A stretch of 6,656 nucleotides of DNA from Peptostreptococcaceae bacterium (GTDB lineage: Bacteria; Bacillota_A; Clostridia; Peptostreptococcales; Acidaminobacteraceae): the NCBI GenBank assembly GCA_013619035.1, contig JABXKX010000348.1:1-6656 (forward strand). Direction: 5' to 3'. Positions within the stretch are counted from its first letter, which is position 1. Each line of letters starts with the position of its first letter. A program made the translations under genes and the position numbers. The notes under the pieces were generated by a model. That model made no database searches, was not told the origin of the DNA, and saw nothing but the letters and a program-made list of their open reading frames with translations. This document shows positions 6,069 through 6,656 of the stretch, in pieces.

Positions 6069-6630
6069 ATTCTTTCACCTCTGGAATTACTTCTTTAGCA
6101 TATTTATCTTTTCTTCGAATGATTGCAAAGGCCTCTTTTGTTTGATGATAATAGTAGTGTGTATCCATTGGTCCTGAATGACCTAAGAAGTTACTTAAGT
6201 AAGGCATCATTACATGAAATTCTACGTTATTTGACATCCATAAATTTAATCGTTTTATGACAAAGGCATGTCTAAGACTATGTACAGTAGGTTTTTTATC
6301 ACAGCGTTTTGAGATTTCTGTGGCATTCCAAAATTCATTAAATTTACGATCTAAACTGGTTTTAAGGATATGGTCTTTAATGTTTCGTCCAGGGAAAAAC
6401 CATTCTGTTACTTCCGTAGATTTTGAATCCAGCCAAACTTTGTAATTATGACAAAGGTGGTTTAAATCTTCTGAAAGATAAACAATACGATCTTTATCAC
6501 CTTTTGAATGTATGATGGTTAATTTGCCATTCTTTAAATCTATGTTAGATGCTTTTAAGCAACAAGCTTCAGAATTTCTTAAACCACAACAAAGTATAAG
6601 TCTAAATAGTATTTTATACTCTGTTTCTAA
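6061..6630 (-). CDS. Tyrosine recombinase, C-terminal part (cut by contig end)
   Basis: The native frame starts at the contig end (first real residues LETEYK) and runs 189 codons to TAA 6063-6061. It contains the whole catalytic domain: R18 (CCGLRNSE), K43 (HSKGDKDR), H117-S-L-R120 followed by H121, H151 (FLGHSG) and probable nucleophile Y160 within THYYYH (numbering from the first native residue). The N-terminal core-binding domain is missing. The apparent start MCIRDR is translated sequencing adapter, not a real N-terminus. The protein differs clearly from its downstream partner, for example in the longer insert before LGH (WMSNNVEFHVMMPYLSN), as expected for distinct subfamilies in a recombinase series rather than a tandem duplication. 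Confidence 0.9.
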   Translation of the reverse strand, partial: LETEYKILFRLILCCGLRNSEACCLKASNIDLKNGKLTIIHSKGDKDRIVYLSEDLNHLCHNYKVWLDSKSTEVTEWFFPGRNIKDHILKTSLDRKFNEFWNATEISKRCDKKPTVHSLRHAFVIKRLNLWMSNNVEFHVMMPYLSNFLGHSGPMDTHYYYHQTKEAFAIIRRKDKYAKEVIPEVKEYE

Positions 6631-6631
6631 C

Positions 6632-6656
6632 CTGTCTCTTATACACATCTGACGCT
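6632..6656 (+). other. Illumina Nextera adapter (sequencing artefact)
   Basis: CTGTCTCTTATACACATCT (6632-6650) is the 19-base Tn5 mosaic end used in Nextera libraries, and the following GACGCT continues into the standard read-1-side adapter. The minus-strand translation gives MCIRDR, a known artefact at protein starts in unclean assemblies. These bases are not genomic, and the biological sequence ends at about 6631. Confidence 0.97.

Larger units (their letters stand above)
4961..6630 (-). mobile_element. Multi-recombinase element inserted in tnpC (partial, RIT-like)
   Basis: Non-IS66 DNA starts at about 4961 and carries a long inverted repeat followed by two overlapping tyrosine-recombinase genes on the minus strand. 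Recombinase-in-trio (RIT) elements carry three such genes in overlapping series, and this arrangement fits the last two of them. The first gene and the other element end would lie beyond the contig end. The exact boundary is inferred from loss of TnpC similarity; no second end or target duplication is visible. It could equally be part of a larger integrative element, or the boundary could be an assembly join. Confidence 0.5.

Noticed and set aside
6257..6445. Plus-strand 62-aa ORF
   Set aside because: It is antisense to the recombinase catalytic domain.
6061..6648. Complete 195-aa recombinase starting MCIRDR
   Set aside because: The first six residues are encoded wholly or partly by the adapter, so the protein is a C-terminal fragment starting at the contig end.
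1..6656. CRISPR array, tRNA or rRNA genes
   Set aside because: No regularly spaced direct repeats of CRISPR size and no tRNA- or rRNA-like segments were seen on reading both strands by eye.

Overview
The window is AT-rich bacterial DNA with strong AGGAG-type ribosome binding sites, standard TGA and TAA stops, and IS66 and tyrosine-recombinase genes of the kind common in low-GC Bacillota. I infer an unnamed Bacillota bacterium. The right end is not biological: positions 6632-6656 are an Illumina Nextera transposase adapter. The sequence is therefore a short-read contig whose real right end is about position 6630.

Left third (1-2435, minus strand): a tightly coupled operon, jetA-jetB-jetC, of a type I Wadjet plasmid-defence system. 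JetA (450 aa, kleisin-like, DUF5716-type) and JetB (206 aa, DUF4194-type, MukE/MksE-like) are complete. JetC, the SMC-like ATPase, is cut by the left edge after 158 residues but shows an intact Walker A motif. The reading frames overlap by 1 and 14 bases. An extended -10 promoter lies just upstream of jetA. The nuclease gene jetD, expected next, would lie off the left edge.

Middle (2436-4960): about 280 bp of spacer leads to the left terminal repeat of an IS66-family insertion sequence, transcribed away from jet. It carries intact tnpA and tnpB. Its tnpC transposase gene is broken twice: by one in-frame TAA at codon 74, and by truncation exactly where the third catalytic residue (Glu) of the DDE triad should be. 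The IS66 right end is absent, so this copy looks dead.

Right third (4961-6630, minus strand): the DNA that cuts off tnpC begins with a long inverted repeat (15-bp perfect outer arms). Next come two overlapping tyrosine-recombinase genes read toward tnpC: a complete 340-aa protein, and upstream of it the C-terminal 189 residues of another. This resembles the end of a multi-recombinase element of the recombinase-in-trio (RIT) kind, nested in the IS66 copy. The third recombinase and the far end of the element are not visible.

Overall, the window holds a plasmid-targeting defence operon with a promoter of its own, next to a nest of mobile DNA. The defence genes are not interrupted by the insertions. 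I found no RNA genes and no CRISPR array. The most promising unexplained structure is the inverted repeat at the tnpC junction. Because an 11-base adapter-like match lies at the same junction, a chimeric assembly should be excluded first.
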